From: Anderseniella sp.
GTDB taxonomy: Bacteria; Pseudomonadota; Alphaproteobacteria; Rhizobiales; Aestuariivirgaceae
Length of the DNA: 64,000 bases
Assembly (NCBI GenBank): GCA_028289645.1
Contig: JANQOK010000017.1
Span: 1 to 64,000 of the forward strand
Reading direction: 5' to 3'
This document shows positions 10,101 through 19,894 of this stretch, piece by piece. Positions within the stretch are counted from its first letter, which is position 1, and each line of letters opens with the position of its first letter. The notes beneath the pieces were generated by a model that was not told the DNA's origin, ran no database searches, and was given only the letters and a program-made list of their open reading frames with translations. Position numbers and translations under genes: made by a program.

Positions 10101-10694
10101 TTATGACGGTGTGCTGATGCGGTTTCGCAAGTCGTCCAGGATGGTAGACGACTGCAGGCACTGGGCCAGACCGGGTTTGCAAATGAAATGCAAGTCCCGC
10201 GTACCTGACCGCGCCGAAATCGATGTCAGCGCAAGCTCGCCATAAGGGCCGCCGTCGAGCCGGATGAGACAGTCTATCTCGTTGTTCCGGACCATCTCGA
10301 CATCGGTGGTGCGGATCGTGTCCCGGACATACGGTTTCAGGCTGTCGTCATGATTGGGCCAGTTTGCCGGCAGCATCGCAAGTGCCCTGGAACAGATTCC
10401 GACACGGAACTTGCGGCTGTTGATGTCAGGCGCGATTGCCTCGGTCGCCTCCGTCAAGTCGTCAAAGACCCTGGAAATGCGTGGCAGGTAGGCTTCACCC
10501 TGTGCCGTCAGCAGCAGTCCGCGTGGCAATCTGCGGAACAAGGCCACGCCCAGCGAGGCTTCAAGCTTCTTGACCTGCTGGCTAACAGCGCCTGCCGTAA
10601 CCCCCAGTTCGCTGGCCGCGGTCGTAAAGCTCAAATGCCGGGCTGCGGCTTCAAATGCACGCAGAGTATTCAATGAAGGTAGTCTGTAGGTCAT
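10101..10694 (-). CDS. Short LysR-family transcriptional regulator (GcvA-like), apparently truncated effector domain
   Basis: HTH: LPSLNTLRAFEAAARHLSFTTAASELGVTAGAVSQQVKKLEASLGVALFRRLPRGLLLT; only 197 aa from ATG at 10694. Confidence 0.85.
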   Translation of the reverse strand: MTYRLPSLNTLRAFEAAARHLSFTTAASELGVTAGAVSQQVKKLEASLGVALFRRLPRGLLLTAQGEAYLPRISRVFDDLTEATEAIAPDINSRKFRVGICSRALAMLPANWPNHDDSLKPYVRDTIRTTDVEMVRNNEIDCLIRLDGGPYGELALTSISARSGTRDLHFICKPGLAQCLQSSTILDDLRNRISTPS

Positions 10695-10872
10695 GAGTTT
10701 CTCCTGTCCCAGACATACATGAAAATCGCTGCCCTTAGCCCCAGTAATTCTATGCCTGCGCAGCAGCCTATCTGAGTTGTGCGATTGATGGTCCGACCAA
10801 TAGCTTTTGCCCGGCACACGAAAGCCTACCGGCCTCGGTAACAGAGGCGGGCCAAAGACAAGGTGGTAGAAC

Positions 10873-11352
10873 ATGACCCGGAACAGTCCCAGCTCTCAGC
10901 TCTACGATGCAATAAAGGAACGCGGCAGAGCGTATCTGGTGGTGTTTCGGGAACTGGTGAAACGTTACGGTGAGGCTGAAGCCATGAGTGTCATGCGTGC
11001 TGCAAGCTATGAACATGGCCGCATGATTGGAAAGCCGCTGGCCGTCTATGCGCCACGTGACTTTGCCGGCATGGCGGAAGGCTATGCTAAGGCACCGGAT
11101 GGCGGAGCGACATTTTCACCCGACATCAGACAGTTGACTGACACCTGCCTTGAAGTCCGGATGATGACCTGCCCGATAAAAGATTCATGGACGGAGGCAG
11201 GGTGCAGCGACGAAGAGATCTGCACTCTGCTGCACTGCGCGTCTGCGCTCGATGAAGGCACTTTCGACGCGGCCGGCTTCGATTACGAAATCGAACTCTG
11301 GTCGCCGGGCAAACAGGGCTGCTGCCTGACGAAAATAACCGAGAAGTCATAA
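10873..11352 (+). CDS. L-2-amino-thiazoline-4-carboxylic acid hydrolase-like protein
   Basis: Family-like pattern YGEAEAMSVMRAASYEHGR...CPIKDSWTEAGCSDEEICTLLHCASALDEGTFDAAGFDYEIELWSPGKQGCCLTKI. Confidence 0.6.
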   Translation: MTRNSPSSQLYDAIKERGRAYLVVFRELVKRYGEAEAMSVMRAASYEHGRMIGKPLAVYAPRDFAGMAEGYAKAPDGGATFSPDIRQLTDTCLEVRMMTCPIKDSWTEAGCSDEEICTLLHCASALDEGTFDAAGFDYEIELWSPGKQGCCLTKITEKS

Positions 11353-11370
11353 ACCCAGGCCCGGTTGTGA

Positions 11371-11976
11371 TCAGATCTCGGCGAACTCCTCGAAGTTATC
11401 ATTCGGCTGGCCCGGGCCATTGTCGCGCTGATTGTCCTTGTTGCCGGATGGCGTTCTGCCAATCTTGCCCTGCAGGGACTTCAGATCCACAAACTGATCA
11501 GCCTGGCGGCGCAGCTCATCGGCAATCATGGGCGGGCGAATGGCCATTGAGGAAATCACCGTGACCCGGCAGCCCTTGGACTGGGCGGCTTCGACCAGCG
11601 AGCGAAAATCACCGTCACCTGAAAAAAGGACGATGTGATCTAGAGATGAGCACAGTTGCATGATGTCGACGGCAATCTCGATGTCCATATTGCCCTTGAC
11701 CTTGCGCCGGCCGGCGGCATCTGTGTATTCCTTCGCAGGTTTGGTCACGACCATGAAACCGTTGTAGTCCAGCCAGTCAATGAGCGGGCGGATCGGCGAG
11801 TAGTCTGCATCGTCAAGAAGAGCCGTGTAATAGATTGCCCGGGTCAACCGGGTGCCGTCTTCGAACATCTTCAGCATGCTCTTGTAGTCAATATCAAAGC
11901 CCAACGCCTTTGCGGTTGCGTACAGGTTGGAGCCGTCAATGAAAAGGGCCGTGCGTTCGTCTTTATAAAGGCGCAT
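11371..11976 (-). CDS. NYN domain protein (LabA/DUF88-like PIN-fold predicted RNase)
   Basis: ERTALFIDGSNLYATAKALGFDIDYKSML, KGNMDIEIAVDIMQLCSSLDHIVLFSGDGDFRSLVEAAQSKGCRVTVIS. Confidence 0.9.
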   Translation of the reverse strand: MRLYKDERTALFIDGSNLYATAKALGFDIDYKSMLKMFEDGTRLTRAIYYTALLDDADYSPIRPLIDWLDYNGFMVVTKPAKEYTDAAGRRKVKGNMDIEIAVDIMQLCSSLDHIVLFSGDGDFRSLVEAAQSKGCRVTVISSMAIRPPMIADELRRQADQFVDLKSLQGKIGRTPSGNKDNQRDNGPGQPNDNFEEFAEI

Positions 11977-12097
11977 TCGAAATCTCCTGAAAATCAAAAC
12001 GAACTGATAAAATTGCCAATTGGAATAAGGGCTTCAAATCAATGGCGAGTGTGTGCCACAAGATCACCATCGTTGCAATCGGGAACGGCACGCGGGC

Positions 12098-12622
12098 ATG
12101 ATTCTGATCGGATTGGGCAGCAATATGACGGGGCCGTGGGGCTCGCCGCGAACCTGTGTGGGCCGGGCCCTTGTGGCGCTCGACGAGCCCCCCCTGAAAC
12201 TGCTGAAAGCGTCGACGCTGATAGAAACCACACCGTTCGGCAAGCAGGATCAGCCGAGCTACGTCAACGCCGTGGCGCGGATTGAAACCCGGCTGCGCGC
12301 ACCGGACCTGCTGAAGGCACTGCGCACCATCGAACGTGCTGCCGGGCGCGAACGGCGTGAGCGCTGGGGTGAGCGGACGCTCGATCTCGATATTCTGGAC
12401 TACAACGGCGCGGTTGTGGAGGAGGGGGTCGAACAGTCTTCCGACGCCGAGCTGGTGCTGCCGCATCCTGCCATTGCAGAGCGTGAGTTTGTGCTGGCCC
12501 CGATTGCCGAAATCGCGCCACGCTGGAAGCATCCGCTCACTGGCCGCACTGCCAGGTCGATGCTGAGCGAACTGAACCCGGACAAAGGTGGAACCATCAT
12601 CCGCAACGGACCTGTGTCGTGA
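12098..12622 (+). CDS. folK: 2-amino-4-hydroxy-6-hydroxymethyldihydropteridine diphosphokinase
   Basis: MILIGLGSNMTGPWGSP, QPSYVNAVARIETRL, RERRERWGERTLDLDILDYNG, LVLPHPAIAEREFVLAPIAEIAP. Confidence 0.95.
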   Translation: MILIGLGSNMTGPWGSPRTCVGRALVALDEPPLKLLKASTLIETTPFGKQDQPSYVNAVARIETRLRAPDLLKALRTIERAAGRERRERWGERTLDLDILDYNGAVVEEGVEQSSDAELVLPHPAIAEREFVLAPIAEIAPRWKHPLTGRTARSMLSELNPDKGGTIIRNGPVS

Positions 12623-13200
12623 ACACCCAGACGCATCTGCTCCTTGCATCGGCGCTGCTGGCCAGGCGCGGCGAGAAGGCCCGCAACATCGCCGTCGTTG
12701 TCGGTGCGTTTCTGCCGGATGTGCCGGTGTTCGCGCTGTTCGGCATCGCCAGCGCCATGGGGTACTCCAGCCAGGACGTTTTCGGTGACCTCTATTTCCG
12801 TGATGAAATGCGCAACCTCATGGGTGCGTTCAATTCGTTTTTCGTCGCCGCTGTCATTGCCGGCGCTGGATGGTTTTTTCGTGAGCGATGGTGGGGCTGG
12901 CCGCTGGTGTTTTTCGCGGCGGCCATGACAGTACATGCTGCCACCGACCTGCCGGTGCATGTCGATGACGGGCACCGGCACTTCTGGCCATTCAGCAGTT
13001 TTGTTTTCAATTCGCCGTTTTCCTATTGGGACCGGGCCCACAACGGTGGAACCGTTTCGTTGATCGAGGCGGTGCTGGGGATTGTCTGTGCGGTTGTGTT
13101 GTGGCGGCGGTTTCCCGTCATGTGGATCAGGGTTTTGTGCGCATCGGCAATTGCGGCCTACATTGCGGTTCCCGCCTACTGGATATGGATGTTTGGATAG
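12619..13200 (+). CDS. Integral membrane protein (YdjM/metal-dependent-hydrolase-like)
   Basis: Begins at GTG overlapping the folK stop; THLLLASALLARRG...VVVGAFLPDVPVFALFG, HAATDLPVHVDDGHRHFWPFSSFVFNSPFSYWDR. Confidence 0.6.
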   Translation: MNTQTHLLLASALLARRGEKARNIAVVVGAFLPDVPVFALFGIASAMGYSSQDVFGDLYFRDEMRNLMGAFNSFFVAAVIAGAGWFFRERWWGWPLVFFAAAMTVHAATDLPVHVDDGHRHFWPFSSFVFNSPFSYWDRAHNGGTVSLIEAVLGIVCAVVLWRRFPVMWIRVLCASAIAAYIAVPAYWIWMFG

Positions 13201-13794
13201 ATGCTAGCCCTGTTTTTTGAAGTGCTGCCCAGGCCCGGTCATGAAGAGCACTATTTCCGCCACGTGGGCATGCTCAAGCCGGTGCTGGAACATCACACGG
13301 GCATGACCTGGCTGGACCGGTTCAAGTCGCTGACCCGGGAACGGGTGATCCTGTCGCATCAGTTGTGGGCTGACGATGCCGCCATAGTGAAGTGGCGGGA
13401 AGACCGCCAGCATCAGGGCTCGCAATCGGCGGGCCGCAACAAGCATTTTGAGGACTACCGAATCCGGATCGCCGAATTGTTTGCCAGGGTGGAGCAGGGC
13501 GGACCCCTCGACCGTTTTGAGTTGGGCGCGGACGCGACCGGCGGCTATATCGTTGCCGGTCACAGCACGGGCAGGCCGCTGGATGGGTTTGATGAGAGTT
13601 TTGCCAGCGTCAACATTGCCGATGCCTATGTGAGCCTGGTACCGGCCAGCAGCGCCGAAGCTGCCGTCCAACTACTGGAAAAGCTGCGTCATGATCAAGA
13701 CATGAGCTGGGCTTTTGCTGCTCGAATGACGCGGGATTACGGCATGTTTGAAAGAGACCAGGCTCCACAGGACTATCCGCCGGTCGAGCGCTGA
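13201..13794 (+). CDS. Antibiotic biosynthesis monooxygenase (ABM) domain protein
   Basis: FFEVLPRPGHEEHYFRHVGMLKPVLEHHTGMTWLDRFKSLTRERVILSHQLWADDAAIVKWREDRQHQGSQSAGRNKHFEDYRIRIAEL. Confidence 0.7.
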   Translation: MLALFFEVLPRPGHEEHYFRHVGMLKPVLEHHTGMTWLDRFKSLTRERVILSHQLWADDAAIVKWREDRQHQGSQSAGRNKHFEDYRIRIAELFARVEQGGPLDRFELGADATGGYIVAGHSTGRPLDGFDESFASVNIADAYVSLVPASSAEAAVQLLEKLRHDQDMSWAFAARMTRDYGMFERDQAPQDYPPVER

Positions 13795-14984
13795 GCGGTC
13801 TGCAGCGCCGACAGTTTGCCCGCCGCCAGCATCAGCGCCGCTCCCAACCCGCCGATGCAAACCGCCATTGCCAGCATCAGGTCGTAGCCGCCGGCCTGCC
13901 AGGCCAGCGACCCGATGGTCGGGCCGACTGCAAAACCGCTGATGTACACCAAGGCCGTCATGCCGGAGATCACGCCGAAATTGGCCCGGCCCAACAGTTC
14001 GGCAGTCAAGACCGGGCGCATGATGCTTGTTACGCCATTGCCCACACCCTGCAGGCAAACAAAGCTTACAAGCAGTATCGGCAACGCCGCCGCGCCCATC
14101 AGGCTCAATGCCGCGCCGGACATTGCAAGCTGGCAGGAGATGGCAATTGCGAGGCTGGGGACGCGGTGTTCAATTCCCATGATCAGCATGCGGCCGACGA
14201 CCTGCATCGGCCCGATCATCGAGATGGCCAGAACCGCGGTTTCCCCGGCAAACCCGCGCTCACCTAGCAGGGGGATGGTGTGGGTGATCATGATGCCGGT
14301 GTTCATCGAGATCATGGCCAGGCCCAGCGCCAGCGCCCAGAATGCAGGTTTCCGGGCGATGCGAAGCGGCTCGCTGGCATTGCGGCTCGCCGGTTCAGAT
14401 GCCGACCCGCCGAGCTGTTCTGCCCGGTTTGCCGCTGCCCACACCAGTGGCACGGCAACCACGATTATGACCGCGGCAAACACCAGCACAGCGCCGCGCC
14501 AGCCCAGGGCGCTCGACAGGAAAAATGCGGAAGGGAACGAGACCGTGCCGGCCAGGCCGGCTACCAGGGAGACGATGGTTATGCCGCGCCTGGCCCGGTC
14601 ACCGAGTGTGCGTGTCAGTATGGCAAAGCAGGGCTCGTAAAGACAGCCGGCCAGTGTCACGCCAATGCCAAACCAGACGAAATAGAACTGCCACAGCTGG
14701 GTGACCTGGGTCAGCAGCACCAGCAGCAGCGCACCCAGGACGGCACTGCCGCAGAACACTCGGGTTCCCAGGCCCCGGTCGATAAGCCTGCCGGCAACCG
14801 GAGCCATGAGGGCAGACGTCATGACCGCAAGCGTGAAGGCGCCTGTCAGGCCGGTTTTGGACCATCCGAATTCCTGTTCCCATTGCACCAGCAAGGCCGG
14901 AAACGAGTAGTACAGTGTGGCCCACAGGATGGTCTCGGCGACCGCCAGTGGCCAGACAAGTTTATGGAATTGTGAAGACTGCAT
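13773..14984 (-). CDS. MFS transporter
   Basis: About 12 hydrophobic helices; GRLIDRGLGTRVFCGSAVLGALLL, LTRTLGDRARRGITIVSLVAGLAGTVSFP. Start placed at MQSSQFHKL (14984); the track allows 15020. Confidence 0.85.
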   Translation of the reverse strand: MQSSQFHKLVWPLAVAETILWATLYYSFPALLVQWEQEFGWSKTGLTGAFTLAVMTSALMAPVAGRLIDRGLGTRVFCGSAVLGALLLVLLTQVTQLWQFYFVWFGIGVTLAGCLYEPCFAILTRTLGDRARRGITIVSLVAGLAGTVSFPSAFFLSSALGWRGAVLVFAAVIIVVAVPLVWAAANRAEQLGGSASEPASRNASEPLRIARKPAFWALALGLAMISMNTGIMITHTIPLLGERGFAGETAVLAISMIGPMQVVGRMLIMGIEHRVPSLAIAISCQLAMSGAALSLMGAAALPILLVSFVCLQGVGNGVTSIMRPVLTAELLGRANFGVISGMTALVYISGFAVGPTIGSLAWQAGGYDLMLAMAVCIGGLGAALMLAAGKLSALQTAQRSTGG

Positions 14985-15099
14985 CGGGAGCGAACTTAGT
15001 GCGTTGTGCGGCAAGCGCACACTTGCTTTCTTGCATTTGTGTGGCTAAAAGCCCAGTTAAGTATCACCTGACACCCAAATTCGTAAGGATCCAAGCTTC

Positions 15100-15516
15100 A
15101 TGGCACGCGTTACCGTTGAAGACTGCATCGAAAAACTGCCGAACCGGTTTGAGCTGGTTCTCATGTCCGCCCATCGCGCGCGCATGATCTCGCAGGGAGC
15201 GCCGCTGACGCTCGACCGGGACAATGACAAGAACCCGGTTGTCGCGCTGCGCGAGATCGGTGACTCGACCATCGACGTGGAAGACCTGCGTGAAGACTAT
15301 GTTCATTCCATGCAGAAGCATGTTGAAGTGGACGAGCCGGAAGAGAGCGCCGTACCGCTGCTGCTGGCTGGAAACGAACCTGACCAGGCCGAACCGGCTC
15401 CAACCGAGCAGGATGGCCAGGACGGCTACGACCGCATGAGCGAAGATGATCTGCTGCGCGGGCTGGAAGGCCTGCCGCCCGCGGAAAGCCCGGGCTCGCA
15501 GCGGTCCGGCTACTGA
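15100..15516 (+). CDS. rpoZ: DNA-directed RNA polymerase subunit omega
   Basis: [53 protein letters not shown]. Confidence 0.97.
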   Translation: MARVTVEDCIEKLPNRFELVLMSAHRARMISQGAPLTLDRDNDKNPVVALREIGDSTIDVEDLREDYVHSMQKHVEVDEPEESAVPLLLAGNEPDQAEPAPTEQDGQDGYDRMSEDDLLRGLEGLPPAESPGSQRSGY

Positions 15517-15549
15517 CGGACAGGCTTGCAACAGGTTACCGGCTTTTCG

Positions 15550-15586
15550 ACCGGAGCAATCCAGTATTGCTCCGGTTGTTTTGTTT
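15550..15586 (+). terminator. Intrinsic terminator downstream of rpoZ
   Basis: ACCGGAGCAAT-ccagt-ATTGCTCCGGT followed by TGTTTTGTTT: 11-bp perfect stem, 5-nt loop, T-rich tail. Confidence 0.85.
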
Positions 15587-15645
15587 CCGGGCCCTGAATG
15601 TGTCTGCTACACTGCCACAATTGGGAATTTGAACGGGCCCTGAGC

Positions 15646-17817
15646 ATGATGCGGCAATACGAGTTGGTGGAACGGGTCACAAGTTATGACCCCGACGCAA
15701 ATGAAGCCATGCTCAACAAGGCCTACGTCTATGCCATGAAGGCACACGGCCACCAGGTCCGGGCGTCCGGCGATCCGTACTTCACTCATCCGCTGGAGGT
15801 CGCGGCCATCCTCACCGAGATGAAACTCGATGACGCCACCATTGCGGCCGCCCTGCTGCATGATGTTGTGGAAGATACCGAGGCCACGCACTCGGAAGTC
15901 GAGCAGTTGTTTGGCAGCGAGATATCCGACCTCGTCGAAGGCCTCACCAAGATCAAACGGCTCGACCTGATTTCCAAGGAGGCGGCGCAGGCAGAAAATC
16001 TGCGCAAACTCCTGTTGGCCATGTCGCGCGACGCCCGCGTATTGCTTGTGAAGCTTGCCGACCGTCTGCACAACATGCGCACCCTGCATCATGTGAAGCC
16101 GGACAAGCGCGCCCGCATCGCCAAGGAAACCATGGATATCTATGCGCCGCTGGCAGGCCGCATGGGTATGCATACAATGCGTGAAGAACTGGACGACATC
16201 GCCTTCAGGGCGCTGTATCCGGAAGCTCGCGACGGGATCATCAAGCGGCTTGAGGCACTGCGGGCCGAGTCGGGGGACATTCTGACCAATATCGAGGAGC
16301 GGCTCACCGAACAACTGGCACAGAACGGTATCGATGCGCATGTCTCGGGGCGGGAGAAAAAACCCTACTCGATCTGGCGCAAGATGCAGCGCAAGCATCT
16401 GTCACTCGGGCAGCTGTCCGACATTTTCGGGTTTCGGATCATCGTGGCCAGTGAAGTCGAATGCTACAAGGCGCTGGGTGTCGCGCATATGGCGTGGCGG
16501 GTCGTGCCGGGCAGGTTCAAGGATTACATCTCCAATCCCAAACAGAACGACTACCGTTCAATTCACACCACGGTTATCGGCCCGCACCGCAAACGTGTCG
16601 AACTGCAGATCAGAACCCAGGCAATGGATGACATAGCCGAACGCGGCGTCGCTGCGCACAGCTTTTACAAGGATGCGGCGGATCCGATGGCGGCGGAACG
16701 CGGGGTCAGGCTGCCGCATGGAGACTCCAACTCTTTCAGATGGTTGCGATCGCTTGTTGAAACCCTCGCGGAAGGCGACAATCCCGGCGAGTTTCTCGAA
16801 AGCACGCGGCTTGAACTATTTGCCGACCAGGTGTTCTGTTTCACGCCCAAAGGCGCACTGATCGCGTTGCCCAAGGGTGCCAACGCCATTGATTTTGCCT
16901 ATGCCGTGCACACAGACATTGGCAACTCGTGCGTGGGTTGCCGGATCAATGGCCGGCACGCACCACTGATGACCGAACTCGCCAACGGCGACGAAGTGGA
17001 TATCATCAGATCGCAGGCCCAGACACCGCCCGCGGCCTGGGAGAAAGTGGTTCATACAGGCAAGGCACGCGCCGCCATCAGACGGGCGACCAGAATTGCG
17101 GTACGCACACAATATGCCGGTCTGGGGAGAGAGATAATTGAACGTCATCTGGCGCGTTCCGATGCAACCTACAATCAGAAGCTGTTTGCCGAAGCTGTGC
17201 GAAAACTAGGTATTTCGTCTGCTGAAGACGGCCTGGCGGCGGTTGGGCGCGGAGAACTGGCGGCCCGCGACGTGATGAATGCGCTGGGCTTTGAAGCCGA
17301 GCGGGAAGTGCCCAAGCGTGACATCCGGAAGTCGCGAGCCATTCAGAAGGAAGGCGGTGCGAATTCCATACCGGTCCGCGGTGTCAACCAGAACCTGCCG
17401 CTGAACATTCACGCCGCAACCGGTGCCGTTCCCGGTGAACGGATTGTGGGTATTCTGAAACCGGGTGAAGGCATTACCGTCTATCCGATCTTTTCCGCTG
17501 CCCTGCAGAAGTTCGACGATGAACCCGACCGCTGGATTGACCTGGCCTGGGACGAAGAATCAGCGACCAGCCTGTATCCGGCCCGGTTGCAGGTTGTGCT
17601 GCACAACGAGGTCGGTGCGTTGGGACAACTTACTCAAACTGTCGCTGAAGGCGGCGCCAACATCGAAAACCTGCAGATGACCGACAGGGCGCGCGACTTC
17701 TATAACATTGACCTGACAGTTGAGGTCGAAGATGTCAGGCATCTCAATCAAATCATGAACGAACTTGGCCGAAAGCCATTGATTTCTTCGGTGGTTCGCG
17801 CCACAGGTTCTGACTGA
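15646..17817 (+). CDS. Bifunctional (p)ppGpp synthetase/hydrolase (Rel/SpoT, RSH)
   Basis: HD domain (HPLEVAAILTEMKLDDATIAAALLHDVVEDTEAT), synthetase (SDIFGFRIIV, NDYRSIHTTV), TGS (QVFCFTPKGALIALPKGANAIDFAYAVHTDIGN), ACT. Confidence 0.96.
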   Translation: MMRQYELVERVTSYDPDANEAMLNKAYVYAMKAHGHQVRASGDPYFTHPLEVAAILTEMKLDDATIAAALLHDVVEDTEATHSEVEQLFGSEISDLVEGLTKIKRLDLISKEAAQAENLRKLLLAMSRDARVLLVKLADRLHNMRTLHHVKPDKRARIAKETMDIYAPLAGRMGMHTMREELDDIAFRALYPEARDGIIKRLEALRAESGDILTNIEERLTEQLAQNGIDAHVSGREKKPYSIWRKMQRKHLSLGQLSDIFGFRIIVASEVECYKALGVAHMAWRVVPGRFKDYISNPKQNDYRSIHTTVIGPHRKRVELQIRTQAMDDIAERGVAAHSFYKDAADPMAAERGVRLPHGDSNSFRWLRSLVETLAEGDNPGEFLESTRLELFADQVFCFTPKGALIALPKGANAIDFAYAVHTDIGNSCVGCRINGRHAPLMTELANGDEVDIIRSQAQTPPAAWEKVVHTGKARAAIRRATRIAVRTQYAGLGREIIERHLARSDATYNQKLFAEAVRKLGISSAEDGLAAVGRGELAARDVMNALGFEAEREVPKRDIRKSRAIQKEGGANSIPVRGVNQNLPLNIHAATGAVPGERIVGILKPGEGITVYPIFSAALQKFDDEPDRWIDLAWDEESATSLYPARLQVVLHNEVGALGQLTQTVAEGGANIENLQMTDRARDFYNIDLTVEVEDVRHLNQIMNELGRKPLISSVVRATGSD

Positions 17818-17886
17818 CAATTGCCGCATTTCAGGCTCAACTATCCAGGCTAGGTTCCGAATGCCTATTCTGGCTTCAAAGAAACG

Positions 17887-18486
17887 GTGACTTTGATGCT
17901 TACACAAGATCAGGTGCTTGACGAGTTTCGTGCTGCCGGTGCGCTTCTGGAAGGACACTTCATCCTGTCGTCCGGTCTGCACAGTCCGCGTTATCTGCAG
18001 TGTGCCCGTGTTCTCATGAATGCCCGGCGCGCCGACCGCCTGTGCGCCACGCTTGCGCAGAAGATTGACGCTGCGGGGTTTGGCGAATTTGATATGGTCG
18101 TGTCGCCAGCCATGGGCGGCGTGGTGGTTGGATATGAAATGGGCCGACAATTAAATGTTCCGGCAATATTTTGTGAACGGGTCGATGGTAATCTGGTGTT
18201 TCGTAGAGGATTTGAAATCGAGCCGGGAACGCGATGCGTCATGGTTGAGGATATTGTCACAACGGGACTTTCGTCGCGCGAATGCATTGCCGCTATCGCG
18301 CAGGTAGGCGGTGAGACGGCAGGGGCTGCCTGTCTGATCGACCGGTCGGGCGGCAAGGCCGATGTGGGGGTTCCGCTGGTGTCGCTTGCCCAGCTCGAGG
18401 TGCCGACGTTCGAGGCGGACAAGCTGCCGCCTGAGCTGGCGGCAATGCAGGCCGTGAAACCGGGGAGCCGTGGTCTGAAGGCGTAG
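17887..18486 (+). CDS. pyrE: Orotate phosphoribosyltransferase
   Basis: [61 protein letters not shown]. Confidence 0.95.
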   Translation: MTLMLTQDQVLDEFRAAGALLEGHFILSSGLHSPRYLQCARVLMNARRADRLCATLAQKIDAAGFGEFDMVVSPAMGGVVVGYEMGRQLNVPAIFCERVDGNLVFRRGFEIEPGTRCVMVEDIVTTGLSSRECIAAIAQVGGETAGAACLIDRSGGKADVGVPLVSLAQLEVPTFEADKLPPELAAMQAVKPGSRGLKA

Positions 18487-18496
18487 ATCAGTGCGA

Positions 18497-18560
18497 ATTC
18501 CGTTCCGGTTGAGTGGAATTCATGTTCCTGGTTGCCTGCAAAGTGTTAGAGCAGCTATTG
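18497..18560 (+). repeat. Putative dispersed intergenic repeat, copy 1
   Basis: TTCCGGTTGAGTGGAATTCATGTTCCTGGTTGCCTGCAAAGTGTTAGAGCAGCT aligns ungapped with reverse complement of 38881-38960. Confidence 0.5.
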
Positions 18561-18630
18561 CGGATTCGGCGGGAACCGGTGTTGCTCTGGAGCGTCTTCG
18601 CGATGCGAACATGTCGGGTGTGTTTGAAGT

Positions 18631-19260
18631 ATGATTTTGAAACGGCGCAAATCGATCGGTCTGTTCAGAAAGGTCAGGAATTTCTTCTGGCCCGAGATCG
18701 GCTTCCAGCGAACGGCGAAGTACATTTCCCACAAGGTCAACAGGATTTCCGGATCGCCGCACGCGATCGCCCTGGGGTTTGCCGCTGGTGCCTTTGCGTC
18801 GTTCACGCCGCTGATCGGGTTTCACTTCGTGGTTGCCGCCCTGATCGCCTGGGCGGTGGGAGGCAATCTGCTGGCGTCCGCCATCGGTACGTCGGTCGGC
18901 AACCCGCTGACATTTCCGTTTATCTGGTTCATCACCCACAACACCGGCAGTTATCTACTGGGGCAGGAGGGGCGCGAGGAAATTTCCATCTCTGCGCCCG
19001 AAGCCGGCATGAAGTTGTTGTTCACCGACCCGGTGCAGTTTTTCTCGGAGCTTTGGGCAGGGCTGGAGCCGGTTTTTTTCCCTATGTGTGTCGGCGCCAT
19101 TCCGCTCGGCCTGTCGTGCGGCATTGCCGCCTACCTGCTGTTGAAACCCGCCGTTGGCAGATACAAGGAGCGCCGCCGCAAACTGCGTGAGAAGCGGATG
19201 GCCGAACTGCGCAGACGGCGCGACGCCCAGACCGCCCCGGGCCAGGGTGCAGGCACATGA
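18631..19260 (+). CDS. DUF2062 domain-containing membrane protein
   Basis: [59 protein letters not shown]. Confidence 0.9.
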   Translation: MILKRRKSIGLFRKVRNFFWPEIGFQRTAKYISHKVNRISGSPHAIALGFAAGAFASFTPLIGFHFVVAALIAWAVGGNLLASAIGTSVGNPLTFPFIWFITHNTGSYLLGQEGREEISISAPEAGMKLLFTDPVQFFSELWAGLEPVFFPMCVGAIPLGLSCGIAAYLLLKPAVGRYKERRRKLREKRMAELRRRRDAQTAPGQGAGT

Positions 19261-19664
19261 TCCTCGGCGTCGGCAACGACATGATCGATATCCGGCGTAT
19301 CGAAACCACCCTGGAAAAGTTCGGTGACAGATTTGTCGCCCGCGTTTTTACCGATATTGAAAAAGCCAAGTCTGACCGCCGCGCCCAGCGGGCGGCATCC
19401 TATGCCAAACGGTTTGCAGCCAAGGAAGCGTGTTCCAAGGCGCTGGGAACAGGATTCCGCAAAGGCGTGTACTGGCGCGATCTCGGTGTCGTCAACCTGC
19501 CCAGTGGCCGTCCAACCATGGTTCTGACGGGCGGCGCCGCACAACATCTGGAAACCCTTGTACCAGAGGGGCATACACCCGATATCCATCTGACAATCAC
19601 GGATGATTTTCCCTATGCCCAGGCCATCGTGATAATTTCCTGCGTGCCGGTCGGTGCAAACTGA
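19257..19664 (+). CDS. acpS: Holo-[acyl-carrier-protein] synthase
   Basis: [68 protein letters not shown]. Confidence 0.96.
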   Translation: MILGVGNDMIDIRRIETTLEKFGDRFVARVFTDIEKAKSDRRAQRAASYAKRFAAKEACSKALGTGFRKGVYWRDLGVVNLPSGRPTMVLTGGAAQHLETLVPEGHTPDIHLTITDDFPYAQAIVIISCVPVGAN

Positions 19665-19894
19665 GGTGCAGGAGCGGTTCACCTGCAACTGAACGTGCGC
19701 AAGATGTCGTAAAGCCATGCCGGCAACCGGGATTGTGCCCATGGAACGCAAAATTCACAAAGTCCGCTGATCCGGAGAATTCAACGGCAGTTGCAATTTC
19801 GCCAATAAGCTGCGACATGACTGTCAAAACAGGGCGACGAACAGAATCGGGCGTGCGAGTGTCCGGGCTGAAAGTAACGTAAAGAGGCGAGCAA

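Noticed and set aside
18493-18519. GAATTCC...GGAATTC hairpin after pyrE as an intrinsic terminator
   Set aside because: No T-tract follows and the sequence overlaps the dispersed repeat copy.
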